From: Kitasatospora mediocidica KCTC 9733
GTDB taxonomy: Bacteria > Actinomycetota > Actinomycetes > Streptomycetales > Streptomycetaceae
Length of the DNA: 64,000 nucleotides
Direction of reading: 5' to 3'
Assembly (NCBI RefSeq): GCF_000744225.1
Contig: NZ_JQLN01000004.1
Span: 124,001-188,000, forward strand
The position numbers were made by a program, and so were the translations under genes. Below the pieces are notes generated by a model. It saw nothing but the letters and a program-made list of their open reading frames with translations, did no database searches and was not told where the DNA came from. The number at the start of each line of letters is the position of its first letter. Positions within the stretch are counted from its first letter, which is position 1. Below, in pieces: positions 53,547 through 62,695 of this stretch.

Positions 53547-54755
53547 GTGGACCGGTCGGAAGGATTCGGTGAGGGGCTACTGGGGCATCTGCTGGACCGG
53601 GCTCACGAGATGCCGCCTCAGCTCATCGGTCCACTGGTGGCGGAAGAGGTCCGCGCGATCGGCGGCCGGGACGTCTCGATCCTCCTGCAGGACTACGGTC
53701 AACTCCTGCTGGTGCCGCTCCCGGGCAACGGACTCACCGTTGGAGATCCGGTGTCCATCGACGGTTCTCGGGCTGGCGCGGTCTTCCTCAGCGCGACCCC
53801 GGCCGAGCATCCTCAGGCTGACGGCGTTCGGATGTTCCTCCCACTCCTGGACGGCGGCGACGAGGTCGGGGTCATGGCTGTCACTCTCGACAGCGTCGAT
53901 GACGACGACCGCCGGTTGCTGCGACGTCTCGCCAGGCTGGTCGCCGACATCCTGGTCACCAAGAGCGGCTACACGGACTGGTTCTTCCAGGTGCGGCGCC
54001 GCGAGCCGATGAGCGTGGCTGCGGAGATCCAGTGGTCGCTGCTGCCGCCACTGTCGATGAGCACCCCGCAGGTCGCGGTTGCCGGAATCCTGGAGCCCGC
54101 CTACAACGTCGCCGGCGACAGCCTGGACTACGCCCTCAACGACGACATCCTGCATCTGGCCATGATCGACGCGATGGGTCACGGCTTGAACGCCGCCGTA
54201 CTGGCGACTGTTGCCGTGGGCGCCTACCGGCATGCCAGGCGCGCTGGTGTCGGGCTTGCCGAACTGTACGCGTTCATGGATGCCGCCATCGACGAGCAGT
54301 TCGGCCCCGACCACTTCGTCACCGCGCAGATGATGCGCCTGAATGTCGAAACGGGCCATCTGCAATGGGTCAACGCCGGCCACCCGGCGCCGCTGCTGAT
54401 CCGCGACCACCAGGTGATCCAGGCCTTGGACAGCCCCGGAACCCTGCCGGTCGGCTTCGGCGGTGCCACACCGCAGATCAGCACCCGGCAGCTCCGGCGC
54501 GGTGACCGGGTGCTCTTCTACACCGACGGCCTCGTCGAGGAACACACGACCGGCGGGAAGCAGTTCGGCGAGGAACGCCTGCTCGACACGATCGAACGCA
54601 TCGGACCCGCCAGTGGCGCCGTACGGCAGACAGTGCGAAACCTCTCCCATGCCCTCATGCGCGAGCGAGGCGGGACCACGACCGATGACGCGAGCCTGTT
54701 CCTGGTCGAGTGGCGCGGCGGCGCTACGGACAGCCGTACATCCCCGGAACAGTAG
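53547..54755 (+). CDS. PP2C-type (SpoIIE domain) serine phosphatase
   Basis: A 402-residue protein. The N-terminal 150 residues form a GAF-like sensor (VRAIGGRDVSILLQDYGQLL; MFLPLLDGGDEVGVMAVTLD). The C-terminal SpoIIE phosphatase domain has SVAAEIQWSLLPPL, metal-binding Asp motifs NVAGDSLDYALND and AMIDAMGHGLNAA, GHLQWVNAGHPAPLLI, VLFYTDGLVEEH and the last Asp in TTTDDASLFLVEW. Such proteins act on anti-sigma-factor antagonists in partner-switching circuits; no anti-sigma genes lie nearby. The GTG at 53547 follows AAGGAG. It borders the decayed region. Confidence 0.93.
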   Translation: MDRSEGFGEGLLGHLLDRAHEMPPQLIGPLVAEEVRAIGGRDVSILLQDYGQLLLVPLPGNGLTVGDPVSIDGSRAGAVFLSATPAEHPQADGVRMFLPLLDGGDEVGVMAVTLDSVDDDDRRLLRRLARLVADILVTKSGYTDWFFQVRRREPMSVAAEIQWSLLPPLSMSTPQVAVAGILEPAYNVAGDSLDYALNDDILHLAMIDAMGHGLNAAVLATVAVGAYRHARRAGVGLAELYAFMDAAIDEQFGPDHFVTAQMMRLNVETGHLQWVNAGHPAPLLIRDHQVIQALDSPGTLPVGFGGATPQISTRQLRRGDRVLFYTDGLVEEHTTGGKQFGEERLLDTIERIGPASGAVRQTVRNLSHALMRERGGTTTDDASLFLVEWRGGATDSRTSPEQ

Positions 54756-54877
54756 CCGCCCGCGGCAGCGACCAAAACGCCCCGGGCCGGCTACCACGCG
54801 GGAGCGCGATGACCGGCCCGCCCTTCTTCAGGAATCGAGGCGCCGCCGCGCTGCTTGTTCTTCGGACGGCGGGCCCG

Positions 54878-55942
54878 TCAGCGGCTGTCCCGGAGGGGCC
54901 GGATGTCAGGTGCTCCGGAGGTGGGCTGGGCGGGCAGCGGGACGAACGGGCTGGAGGCGGTGGCGGCCCTGCGCCGCAGGAGCCGAGCGGCACGAGCAAG
55001 GCGGAGGAGGAGATGATCCGGCAGGAAGACGGCATCGGCGATGATCATGGCGCCGGAGAAGACCGGCAGCCCCAGGAGGACGGCGATCCCCGCGTGCATG
55101 CTGAGCAGAAGGGCCAGGGTGACGTACTTGAGCCTGCTGAACAGGGCGAACGGGAAGGCCACCTGAACCAGCACGGTCAGGTAGGCGCTGACCGCGAGGA
55201 TGAGACTGTGGTCGTCGGCCAGTTGGGAGAGGGCGGGCCACGGCCGGAAGAGGTCGAGGTGCAGGACGTAGTGCAGCGCGGTGCCGTCGCGCCAGAGGCC
55301 GCCCTGCACCTTGTAGAGGCCGGCGGATCCGTAGAGCACGCAGACCTGGGCCGCGATGACGAACATGCCGCAGTTGTGGACGAGCGCGGCCAGCCGGCTG
55401 CGGACCAGGGCGGCCTGCTGCCGCCACCCGGACAGTGCCCCGGGGCGGGTCTCACCCCTGCGCAGCCGTGCCCGACGGGCGTCGAGGGACCAGTGGCGTC
55501 CGCAGGCTGTAAGCGTGAGGTAGAGGGCCATCAGCACGATGAGGTTGTCCCCGCCGTCCGTCATGAAGACGGCCCGGCCGTCGAACGAGGTCACCACGAC
55601 GGCGAACAGCACGGAGACCGCCCTGGTGTGCCACCCGAGCGCGAACAGTGCGGACGTCAGGACGGCCAACGCATAGCAGGCCTCGAACCAGGCGCCGCTG
55701 TCCGAGAGCGTGAGAAGACTGAACTCTCCCGTCTGGCCCAGGAGTTCGCGCGCCAGGTCGGGAGTCCACGGTGAGCCCGGGCCCCAGATCTCCTCGCGGT
55801 GGGTGAACTCACGCAACAGGAAAGCGAGATAGAGCAACCCATAGCCGATCCGCAGCACAGCTGCCGCGTGGAGCGAGACGGCCCGCTCGGTGAGGAAGGT
55901 GAGCACCCTGGTGACCGGGTCGGGCCTGCGGTCAGTGGTCAT
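54878..55942 (-). CDS. HTTM-domain membrane protein
   Basis: A 354-residue protein with about eight membrane helices and the HTTM pattern (distantly related to vitamin-K-dependent gamma-carboxylase): RIGYGLLYLAFLLREFTHREE, LLTLSDSGAWFEACYALAVL, TDGGDNLIVLMALYLTLTAC, VCVLYGSAGLYKVQGGLWRDGTAL, ALHYVLHLDLFRPWPAL. The last set contains the Lys and Trp that are usual in the domain. Function is unknown in actinobacteria. Its first 11 bases overlap the end of the DUF5819-like gene, a pair seen in related genomes. Confidence 0.85.
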   Translation of the reverse strand: MTTDRRPDPVTRVLTFLTERAVSLHAAAVLRIGYGLLYLAFLLREFTHREEIWGPGSPWTPDLARELLGQTGEFSLLTLSDSGAWFEACYALAVLTSALFALGWHTRAVSVLFAVVVTSFDGRAVFMTDGGDNLIVLMALYLTLTACGRHWSLDARRARLRRGETRPGALSGWRQQAALVRSRLAALVHNCGMFVIAAQVCVLYGSAGLYKVQGGLWRDGTALHYVLHLDLFRPWPALSQLADDHSLILAVSAYLTVLVQVAFPFALFSRLKYVTLALLLSMHAGIAVLLGLPVFSGAMIIADAVFLPDHLLLRLARAARLLRRRAATASSPFVPLPAQPTSGAPDIRPLRDSR

Positions 55943-56666
55943 GGGACTTCACCTGCCACCACGGGAGATACCTGCTGTCGGAGGGATCGCCACTGGGGGT
56001 CGGGGCGGCGGGTACTGTCGATGCCGGGGGTGTGATCGGTGTACTGACGACGCGCAACTGGACTGCGTCGAAGGCGGAGTGCGCACCGGCGGCGAGGCGT
56101 TGGGCCGCGATGTTCGCCACGTACTCCTGGAGCAGCCGCGCCCGCTCCGACACGGGCGTCCGGCCGGTTCCCTGGGTGTCGAGGTAGGCGGACAACGCCC
56201 GGCGCAGCATGTTCTGCGCCGTGTGGCTGGGGAAGGGCGAGTGCAGGACGGCGGCGTCGTCGATCGCTGTCAGGTCGAGCCACTCGCCGACCCGCCGCGA
56301 GCCGTCGGGAGCCGTCGACGCCGTCCGGGCCGAGATCTGCCGGCGCACCGACTCCGGGTTCGGGGCGAAGAGCTGCCAGTTCTGCTCGAAGTAGGGGTAG
56401 ATCCAGGCGTCGGTCTGCCGTTGGTACCGCTGGGAGACCGCGTTGGACGGTGCGACGTGCAGGAACACCAGGCAGACATGGCCGAGGACCGCCAGGACGC
56501 AGAGGACGGTCGCGAAGGCCACGGTCAGCGCGGCCGGAAGCGACAGGGCCGGAGGCGCTGCTCCCGTGCCGCCCACCTGCTCCGGCATCCTCTGGGCCTG
56601 AGGCGCGGTGAGGCTGCCCACCGGCGGACGTCCGTTCTCCGCGCAGGTCTGGTCGATGTCGGTCAT
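55932..56666 (-). CDS. DUF5819-like membrane protein
   Basis: A 244-residue protein with one N-terminal-side helix (LPAALTVAFATVLCVLAVLGHVCLVFL near residue 45) and an extracytoplasmic domain of about 170 residues. The stretch YPYFEQNWQLFAPNPESVRRQ is the hallmark of DUF5819 proteins that accompany HTTM proteins. WLDLTAIDDAAVLHSPFPSHTAQNMLRRAL follows. It overlaps the HTTM gene by 11 bases, so both are translated from one mRNA and probably work as a membrane pair. Role unknown. The start MTDIDQT at 56666 was chosen because it matches the hydrophilic N-terminus of the family. Confidence 0.8.
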   Translation of the reverse strand: MTDIDQTCAENGRPPVGSLTAPQAQRMPEQVGGTGAAPPALSLPAALTVAFATVLCVLAVLGHVCLVFLHVAPSNAVSQRYQRQTDAWIYPYFEQNWQLFAPNPESVRRQISARTASTAPDGSRRVGEWLDLTAIDDAAVLHSPFPSHTAQNMLRRALSAYLDTQGTGRTPVSERARLLQEYVANIAAQRLAAGAHSAFDAVQLRVVSTPITPPASTVPAAPTPSGDPSDSRYLPWWQVKSHDH

Positions 56667-56730
56667 CGTTTTCTCGTGGTCAGCTCGCACCTCGTGCCAT
56701 CCCGTCTGCTATCTCACCGTGACGAACCGC

Positions 56731-56765
56731 GATGTCCCCACGCCAACCGCCCACGCGGGGACATC
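56731..56765 (-). terminator. Hairpin after the ice-binding-like gene
   Basis: GATGTCCCC (56731-56739) and GGGGACATC (56757-56765) pair perfectly around 17 bases, 20 bases beyond the stop of the leftward gene at 56786. Confidence 0.6.
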
Positions 56766-56785
56766 AGTCCAGGTGTGCCGTGCGG

Positions 56786-57955
56786 TCAGGATCCGGTCAG
56801 CGCGCGTCGGCGGACGACGAGGAAGCCGACAACGGTCAACGAGAGTCCGACGAGGATGCCGCCGATCGTGATCTCGGTCGCACTCGGTCCCTGCGCGGCA
56901 CCGCCGACACCGGTGCCCACGCCGCCGACCGGAGGACGACCACCGGAGCCTCCACCACCCGACGCGCCTCCGCCGGTCGTCCCCGCCGTCGTACCACTGG
57001 TGGCCCCTCCTGTCGTACCGGCCGTGGTCCCCGCAGTGGTGCCGGACGTCGTACCGGCCGTGGTCCCCGCAGTGGTGCCGGACGTCGTACCGCCGGTCGT
57101 CCCGCCCGTGGTCCCCGCGGTGCTGCCGCCCGTCGTACCGCCAGTGGTGCCACCCGACGTACCGGCCGTGGTCCCAGCGGTGGTGCCGGACGTGGTGCCG
57201 GAGGTCGTCCCGCCCGTCGAGCAGGTCTCCCGCGTGATGGTGTTGGTGTCCAGGGTGACCGACCCGTTCCGCGCGAGCGCGCGGCCGTCGATGGTCGCCC
57301 CGGTGGTGGCGGAGATCGACGTCAGCGCCAGGATGTTGCCCACGAAGGTGGAGTTGGTCCCGATCGTGGCGGAGCTGCCGATCTTCCAGAACACGTTGCA
57401 CGGCGCGGCGCCGTTGACCAGGAGCACCCGGCTCGCGGAGGCCGTTGTCAGCGTCGACCCGACCTGGAAGATCCAGACCGCGTTGGGGTCCCCGTGGGCG
57501 TCGAGCGTGAGGCTGCCGGTGAGCCCGATGGACGAGGAGGCGGTGTAGACGCCCGGATTCAGCGTCCGGCCGCCGAGGTCGCCCGAGACGCTGGCGTCGG
57601 AGGCCTGGCCGGCAGCGTTGTTGTACGCGACGGTCAGATCGGTCTGCGCCTGCAGGGCAACGGCGTCAGCCGCGTGGATGACGCCGCTCACGGTGCCCGG
57701 AGGAAAGCCGGTCACCGAGGTCCCCGGACTCACCCCGACATCGCCGGTGATGGTGCTGGGCCCGGTATTCGTGACGGACTGGCCGGCCAGGACGGCGAAG
57801 CTGGCAGCGGTTCCGAGGGGTACGGCGACCCCGATCGCGTGGGCGGGAGTCGGCAGCACCGCCATCCCCGCAGCCGTGAGGGCCAGGGTTAAGGCCGTGG
57901 AAACCCGGGCGGCAAATCCGCGCAGGTGAGGCACAGCCAGGGTGTTCGAGTTCAT
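56786..57955 (-). CDS. Surface protein with DUF3494 ice-binding-like domain, GTTx repeats and C-terminal anchor
   Basis: A 389-residue secreted protein. After a signal peptide (ALTLALTAAGMAVLPTPAHA) comes the DUF3494 beta-solenoid (AVPLGTAASFAVLAGQSVTNTGPS; GDVGVSPGTSVTGFPPG; WIFQVGSTLTTASASRVLLVNGA; CNVFWKIGSSATIGTNSTFVGNILA), about 210 residues. Twenty tetrapeptides of the type G-T-T-(S/A/G) follow, then a Gly-rich spacer and a C-terminal helix (ITIGGILVGLSLTVVGFLVV) with RRRALTGS. The tail resembles a cell-wall sorting signal but has no LPxTG. DUF3494 proteins bind ice in cold-adapted organisms; in soil actinobacteria an adhesive role is more likely. A class F sortase is divergent. AAGGAG precedes the ATG. 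Confidence 0.88.
   Translation of the reverse strand: MNSNTLAVPHLRGFAARVSTALTLALTAAGMAVLPTPAHAIGVAVPLGTAASFAVLAGQSVTNTGPSTITGDVGVSPGTSVTGFPPGTVSGVIHAADAVALQAQTDLTVAYNNAAGQASDASVSGDLGGRTLNPGVYTASSSIGLTGSLTLDAHGDPNAVWIFQVGSTLTTASASRVLLVNGAAPCNVFWKIGSSATIGTNSTFVGNILALTSISATTGATIDGRALARNGSVTLDTNTITRETCSTGGTTSGTTSGTTAGTTAGTSGGTTGGTTGGSTAGTTGGTTGGTTSGTTAGTTAGTTSGTTAGTTAGTTGGATSGTTAGTTGGGASGGGGSGGRPPVGGVGTGVGGAAQGPSATEITIGGILVGLSLTVVGFLVVRRRALTGS
56972..57211 (-). repeat. Twenty-unit 12-bp coding repeat (GTTx)
   Basis: 240 bases encoding 20 tetrapeptides of the form Gly-Thr-Thr-(Ser/Ala/Gly), with three single-residue changes (GTSG, GSTA, GATS). It forms the stalk between the DUF3494 domain and the anchor. 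Unit number may vary between strains. Confidence 0.9.
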
Positions 57956-58438
57956 TGAGGCGTCAAGCTCCTTCAAGAGGGTCCGACGGAAGGGAGTGCA
58001 ATCGATCGAAGAGTTCGAGCTCTCATCCCCGGGGCTACTCAAGGAGATGGAGCAGCAGCATCTGTCCCAACCCAGCCCTCTTGAAGAGAGTTCGTATACA
58101 AATACGATAGGAGTGCCTCGGCCCTGCCTTCGCCGGGCCGCGCCACGCATCCGGGTGATTCACGCAGGACTGCCAGGCCTCGCCCCACACGATCATGACA
58201 CCCGGTCAGATGATCCCGGCGACACCCGACACCGGAATTCGCACCCCGATACACACAATCACTCATTCAGTCCGGCGACGGCTGGCAGAGGGAGTGCCGG
58301 TCCGATGACACGATGGACGAATCTCGACAGCGACCCGCGCTGTCAGCCCGAGTCCGCCGCGGCCCCGACCCCGTACTGTCAGCGGCACTCTTCGGACCCC
58401 ACGGCGAACTCGGCCAGAGTCCAGCAAAGGAGGCGGCA
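57956..58438. promoter_or_regulatory. Divergent intergenic region of the surface-protein and sortase genes
   Basis: No gene. It holds the A/T-rich palindrome CGTAT-ACAA-ATACG (58093-58106), rare in this DNA. TTGAAG (58081-58086), 16 bases and TACGAT (58103-58108) could be a rightward promoter. The palindrome is a candidate operator for one or both genes. The remaining 330 bases before the sortase show no recognised element. Confidence 0.4.
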
Positions 58439-59086
58439 GTGCACGGGCTCAGAAGGCCTCGGCCAGCCGTCATCGTCGCCGTCCTGGTCCTGGTCATCGG
58501 CGTATGGCTCCTCCAGGACGGCCGCCGGACGGATCTCCCGCCCCAACCGACAGCCGCCCAGGCATCGGGCGGGAGCGGTGGCCACGGCGCTCCACCCGAC
58601 ACGAAGTCCGCGGCCCCCGGCATGAGCGCTTCACCACCGACCCGGATCCGCATCCGCGCCATCCGGGTCGAGGCACGGGTCATCCCCATCACACTGGACG
58701 CCGCCGGGCACCTCCAACCACCCCCGCCGGACGACAACAACGTCGTCGGCTGGTACCAGGGCGGCGTGACACCGGGTCAGAACGGCAACGCCGTGATGGC
58801 GGGCCACGTCGACAACAAGCACGGGCTCTCCGTCTTCTACAGCCTGGGCCGCCTGCACCCGGGCGCCGAGGTCGAGATCGATCGTAAGGACCGCACCAGC
58901 GCCGTCTTCACCATCGACGCCGTCGAGGTCTACCCCAAGGACCACTACCCGGACGACAAGGTCTACGGGGCGACCAGCCGATCGGAGCTTCGACTGATCA
59001 CCTGCGGCGGCCGCTTCTCCAAGAAGACCGGCTACCTGGACAACGTGGTCGCGTACGCCCACCTGACGCGCACCAAGCAGGCATGA
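58439..59086 (+). CDS. Class F sortase
   Basis: A 215-residue transpeptidase with an N-terminal anchor helix (RRPRPAVIVAVLVLVIGVWLL), a Pro/Ser linker and the sortase barrel. IRIRAIRVEARVIPITLDAAGHLQPP is the usual class F opening; catalytic His is in AVMAGHVDNK, Cys in LRLITCGG, and the following FSKKTGYLDNVVAYA holds the last strand. Class F sortases attach surface proteins to the wall in actinobacteria. A strong AAAGGAGG lies 5 bases before the GTG at 58439. It is divergent from a surface protein with a sorting-signal-like tail, its likely substrate or at least a coregulated gene. Confidence 0.92.
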   Translation: MHGLRRPRPAVIVAVLVLVIGVWLLQDGRRTDLPPQPTAAQASGGSGGHGAPPDTKSAAPGMSASPPTRIRIRAIRVEARVIPITLDAAGHLQPPPPDDNNVVGWYQGGVTPGQNGNAVMAGHVDNKHGLSVFYSLGRLHPGAEVEIDRKDRTSAVFTIDAVEVYPKDHYPDDKVYGATSRSELRLITCGGRFSKKTGYLDNVVAYAHLTRTKQA

Positions 59087-59215
59087 ACAGCCGTATGCGC
59101 TGCACATGAGGCAATAGCGCCGCGCAGGTCCACCACCGCATCCGACACCCGGGGTGGAGCGACCACGCTCCCGTGACCGCGGCCTACGACCTCAGGGGCT
59201 GATCACGCGCGGAAA

Positions 59216-59247
59216 GCCGGGCTGCCACGGTCGATCGGCAGCCCGGC
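59216..59247. terminator. Bidirectional terminator hairpin
   Basis: Perfect 11-bp arms GCCGGGCTGCC/GGCAGCCCGGC around a 10-base loop, between the converging sortase and beta-glucosidase genes. Confidence 0.8.
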
Positions 59248-59291
59248 CGTGCAACGGGCGTCATGGGGGCGTCACGGGGTGAGGCTCGGAC

Positions 59292-60767
59292 TCAGGACGG
59301 GTTCGGGACTGGCTCGATCGTGTTGGCGCGGGCCGTCGCCGCGTACCAGTGGGCACTGGCCTTGGGGATGCGACGCTGGGTCGGGTAGTCGACGTAAACG
59401 GCGCCGAAGCGCTTGGCGTAGCCGTAGGCCCACTCGAAGTTGTCGAGCAGGGACCAGAGGAAGTAGCCGCGCACGTCCGCGCCCGCGGCGATGGCTTGGT
59501 GGACGGCTGCCAGGTGGGTGTGCAGGTACGCGATCCGTTCGGGATCGTGGACTTCGCCGTCGGCGGTCAGGACGTCCTCGAAGGCGGCGCCGTTCTCGGT
59601 GATCAGCAGCCCCAGGCCGGGGTTGGCCCGGGCCACCCCGGTGACCAGGTCGAACAGCCCCGAGGAGTCGATCGACCAGCCCATGGCGGTGCGGTCGCCG
59701 GGCGGCTGGTGGAACAGGACGGACTCCGATCCCGGCCACGGCGAGTGCTCGCTGGCACCGTGCGCGTCGTGCTCGGCGGCCTTGGCGGGGGTCGGGGCTA
59801 CGGCGTCGGCGGGGGGCGCCGAAACCAGGGTGGGCGTGTAGTAGTTGATGCCGAGCAGGTCGAGCGGCGCCCCGATGGCCTGCTCGTCGCCGGGGTGCAC
59901 CAGGGCGTCCCAGTCCACCAGGTGTTCGGTGTCCGTGCGCAGGTCTGCGGGGTAGCCGCCCTGCAGGATCGGGCCGGTGAAGATCCGGTTGCCGACCGCG
60001 TCGATGCGTCGGGCGGCGTCCAGGTCGGCCGGAGCCTGGGTGAGGGCCCGCACCTGGTGCAGGTTGAGGCTGACCGCCACCTGGGAACCGGCGGGCAACG
60101 TGGACCGCAGGGCGGCCACCGCCCGTCCGTGGCCGAGGTTGAGGTGGTGCGCGGCGCGCAGCGCGGCGCGCGGGTCGGTGCGGCCGGGCGCGTGCACGCC
60201 GGAGCCGTAGCCGAGGAAGGCCGAGCACCAAGGCTCGTTCAACGTGGTCCAGACGGCCACCCGGTCGCGCAGTGCCTCGGCCGCCAGGGCCGCGTACTCG
60301 CCGAAGCGTTCGGCGGTGTCCCGCTCGGGCCAGCCTCCGCGGTCCTCCAACTCCTGTGGCAGGTCCCAGTGGTAGAGGGTGGCGACGGGCTGGATGCCGG
60401 CCTCGAGCAGCTGGTCGGTGAGCCGCCGGTAGAAGTCCAGGCCGCGTTCGACCGCCGGTCCTCGACCCGTGGGCTGCACCCGCGACCAGGAGATCGAGAA
60501 CCGGTACGCCTGCAGGCCGAGGTCGCCCATCAGCGCGACGTCCTCGCGGTAGCGGTGGTAGTGATCGGTGGCCTGGTCACCGGTGTCCCCGGCGTGCACC
60601 CGGCCCGGGGTGTGGCTGAAGGTGTCCCAGATCGACGGCGTCCGGCCGTCCTCGCGCACCGCGCCCTCGATCTGGTAGGCGGCGGTGGCCGCCCCCCAGA
60701 GGAATCCGGTGGGAAAGGTCAGTCGCGCGCCGGCGGGACGGTCGGTGGTGCGGGGTGGCAGTGGCAT
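59292..60767 (-). CDS. bglC: GH1 beta-glucosidase of the cellobiose operon
   Basis: A 491-residue cytoplasmic family 1 beta-glucosidase that splits cellobiose and related sugars to glucose. It has [20 protein letters not shown], the acid/base Glu178 in TLNEPW, the nucleophile Glu391 in LLITENGA, and the aglycone-site [13 protein letters not shown]. It lies 58 bases after the cebG-like permease in the gene order cebE-cebF-cebG-bglC known from Streptomyces. A CebR-like box lies directly before its ATG. Length and motifs are complete. Confidence 0.94.
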   Translation of the reverse strand: MPLPPRTTDRPAGARLTFPTGFLWGAATAAYQIEGAVREDGRTPSIWDTFSHTPGRVHAGDTGDQATDHYHRYREDVALMGDLGLQAYRFSISWSRVQPTGRGPAVERGLDFYRRLTDQLLEAGIQPVATLYHWDLPQELEDRGGWPERDTAERFGEYAALAAEALRDRVAVWTTLNEPWCSAFLGYGSGVHAPGRTDPRAALRAAHHLNLGHGRAVAALRSTLPAGSQVAVSLNLHQVRALTQAPADLDAARRIDAVGNRIFTGPILQGGYPADLRTDTEHLVDWDALVHPGDEQAIGAPLDLLGINYYTPTLVSAPPADAVAPTPAKAAEHDAHGASEHSPWPGSESVLFHQPPGDRTAMGWSIDSSGLFDLVTGVARANPGLGLLITENGAAFEDVLTADGEVHDPERIAYLHTHLAAVHQAIAAGADVRGYFLWSLLDNFEWAYGYAKRFGAVYVDYPTQRRIPKASAHWYAATARANTIEPVPNPS

Positions 60768-60769
60768 GG

Positions 60770-60783
60770 ATGGAGCGCTCCCA
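60770..60783 (-). promoter_or_regulatory. CebR-like operator before bglC
   Basis: On the minus strand TGGGAGCGCTCCAT, which matches 12 of 14 bases of the CebR box TGGGAGCGCTCCCA known from Streptomyces cellobiose genes. It begins three bases upstream of the bglC ATG, where a bound repressor would act as a roadblock to transcription coming from cebG or block a local promoter. Confidence 0.7.
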
Positions 60784-60825
60784 AGTAGATGACGATATGA
60801 GGGCTTGCAGAGGGGCAGTGGCGGG

Positions 60826-61671
60826 TCACCCCTTGATGGCGCCCTGGGTGATGCCGCCGACGATGTGCCGGCCGAAGAGGGCGAAGACCAGCAGCAGCGG
60901 CAGCGTGCCGATCAGGGCCCCGGCCATGATCACCGACCAGTCGGTGGACCAGCCGGTCCCCAGGCCCGCCAGCGCGACCTGCACGGTGGGATTGGTGGAG
61001 CCGTTCATCGCGATGATCGGCCAGAGGAAGTCGTTCCAGGACTGCACAAAGGTCAGCATGCCCAGAACGGCCATCGCCGGACGCGCGATCGGCACCACGA
61101 CATGCCAGACCACCCGCAGCGAGTTGGCGCCGTCGGTCCGGGCCGCCTCGAGCAGTTCGGTGGGCAGCGCCTGAACCAGGTACTGGCGCATGAAGAACAC
61201 ACCGAAGGCGGTCACCAGGGTGGGCAGGATCAACGCCCCGAGGTGGTTGCCCAGCCCCAGATTCTTCATCAGGATGAACAGCGGTACCACGCTGAGCTGC
61301 GCGGGCACCGCGAGCGTGGCGACCACCAGGGCCATCAGCACGCCGCGCCCGGCGAACCGCAGCTTGGCGAAGGCGAATCCGGCCAGCACCGAGAGGGCGA
61401 CCGTGCTGAGGGTGACCGAGCCCGCCACCAGGGTCGAGTTGAGCAGGGCCACCCCCATGCCCCGCCCGCCGGCGTTGTGCCAGACGTAGGCGAGGTTGTG
61501 GAACAGGTTGCCGCCCGGCAGCAGCGGCGGCGGGCTCGACACCACCCGGTGCGCATCGGTGGAGGCGGCCACCAGCGTCCAGTACAGCGGGAAGAGCGAG
61601 GCCAGGGCGACCATGATCAACACGAGGTACGTCAGCGGGCCCGCGTGGTGCTGGCGGCCGGCTCGGGACAT
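60826..61671 (-). CDS. cebG: Cellobiose-type ABC transporter permease
   Basis: A 281-residue MalG-type permease with six helices ([21 protein letters not shown] first). The EAA loop is [20 protein letters not shown]; the ending [16 protein letters not shown] is typical of CebG-like permeases. AGGAG precedes the ATG at 61671, 13 bases after cebF. It forms the membrane channel with CebF; the ATPase is expected to be the shared MsiK encoded elsewhere. Confidence 0.9.
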   Translation of the reverse strand: MSRAGRQHHAGPLTYLVLIMVALASLFPLYWTLVAASTDAHRVVSSPPPLLPGGNLFHNLAYVWHNAGGRGMGVALLNSTLVAGSVTLSTVALSVLAGFAFAKLRFAGRGVLMALVVATLAVPAQLSVVPLFILMKNLGLGNHLGALILPTLVTAFGVFFMRQYLVQALPTELLEAARTDGANSLRVVWHVVVPIARPAMAVLGMLTFVQSWNDFLWPIIAMNGSTNPTVQVALAGLGTGWSTDWSVIMAGALIGTLPLLLVFALFGRHIVGGITQGAIKG

Positions 61672-61684
61672 GGTTCTCCTCTCC

Positions 61685-62635
61685 TTACTGCGCACGGCGC
61701 AGCCGACGGGCTATCAGAGCGTTGACCAGGCCGAGCAGCAGGAGCAGCGCGAACATGGTCCAGGCGATGGCGGACGCCCGGCCGAGCATGCTGTCGCGGA
61801 AGCCCTGGTCGTACATCAGCACGCCGAGCGTCTCGTACTGGTTGGCGGCACCGCCCTGGTGGCCGCTCTGACCGCCGAACAGGAAGGGTTCACCGAAGAG
61901 TTGGGTGGCACCGATGGTGGAGATCACCACGGTGAACAGGATCGTCGGGCGCAGCGCGGGGACCGTGACGTGCCAGAACTGGCGCCAGCGGTTGGCTCCG
62001 TCGATGGCGGCGGCCTCGTACAGGTCGCCCGGCACGGCCTGCATCGCGGCCAGGTAGATCAGCGCGTTGTAGCCGGTCCAGCGCCAGGTGACGATCAGCG
62101 CGATGGCGAACTGCGAGGTCCAGTGCCCGGCTTCCCAGTGCACCGGGCCGACACCGACCAGGCCGAGCAGCCAGTTGGCCATACCGCCCTCCGGGCTGAA
62201 GATCAGCGCGAAGACCAGCGTGGCCGCGGCCACCGAGGTCGCGTAAGGGGCGAGCAGGGCGATCCGCAGGAACGAGCGTCCGCGCAGGCGGTAGTTGAGC
62301 AGGTGGGCCAGACCGAGCGCGAGGAGCAGCTGCGGGACGGTGGACAGCGCGCCGAGGGTGACGGTGTTGCGCAGCGCGTTCCAGAAGAAGCGGCTGGGTG
62401 GCCCGGAGAGCAGGTCGGTGTAGTTCTGCAGTCCGACCCAGCGTGAGCGGCTGACGTTGTAGAGGCTCACCTGGTGCAGCGAGAGCCAGCCGGTGTAGAG
62501 CAGCGGGAAGAGTCCGAAGGCGGCGAAGACGACGAAGAACGGCGCTACGAAGGCATAGGGGGCGCCCTTGCTGTCCCAGCGGTACAGGCGGGTCCGCCAG
62601 GTCTGGCGACGCTGGGGGCCGGTGGAGACGGCCAC
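61685..62635 (-). CDS. cebF: Cellobiose-type ABC transporter permease
   Basis: A 316-residue MalF-type permease. RLYRWDSKGAPYAFVAPFF followed by FGLFPLLYTGWLSLHQV is characteristic of CebF. The EAA loop is EAAAIDGANRWRQFWHVTVP. GTG start with GGAAGGAAA upstream, 60 bases after the binding-protein gene. Six membrane helices. Identity as CebF rests on sequence pattern and operon order. Confidence 0.9.
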   Translation of the reverse strand: MAVSTGPQRRQTWRTRLYRWDSKGAPYAFVAPFFVVFAAFGLFPLLYTGWLSLHQVSLYNVSRSRWVGLQNYTDLLSGPPSRFFWNALRNTVTLGALSTVPQLLLALGLAHLLNYRLRGRSFLRIALLAPYATSVAAATLVFALIFSPEGGMANWLLGLVGVGPVHWEAGHWTSQFAIALIVTWRWTGYNALIYLAAMQAVPGDLYEAAAIDGANRWRQFWHVTVPALRPTILFTVVISTIGATQLFGEPFLFGGQSGHQGGAANQYETLGVLMYDQGFRDSMLGRASAIAWTMFALLLLLGLVNALIARRLRRAQ

Positions 62636-62695
62636 GGTTGGTTTCCTTCCGTGGGTTCGGCGGGGGCCGGCGCGCAGTGCGCCGGCCCCGGCGGG

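Noticed and set aside
56786-56890. Canonical LPxTG sorting signal in the surface protein
   Set aside because: The helix and basic tail are present but no LPxTG or close variant precedes them.
57942-58625. Plus-strand open frame in the divergent region before the sortase
   Set aside because: It lacks codon bias and domain similarity and overlaps the promoter region and the real sortase start.
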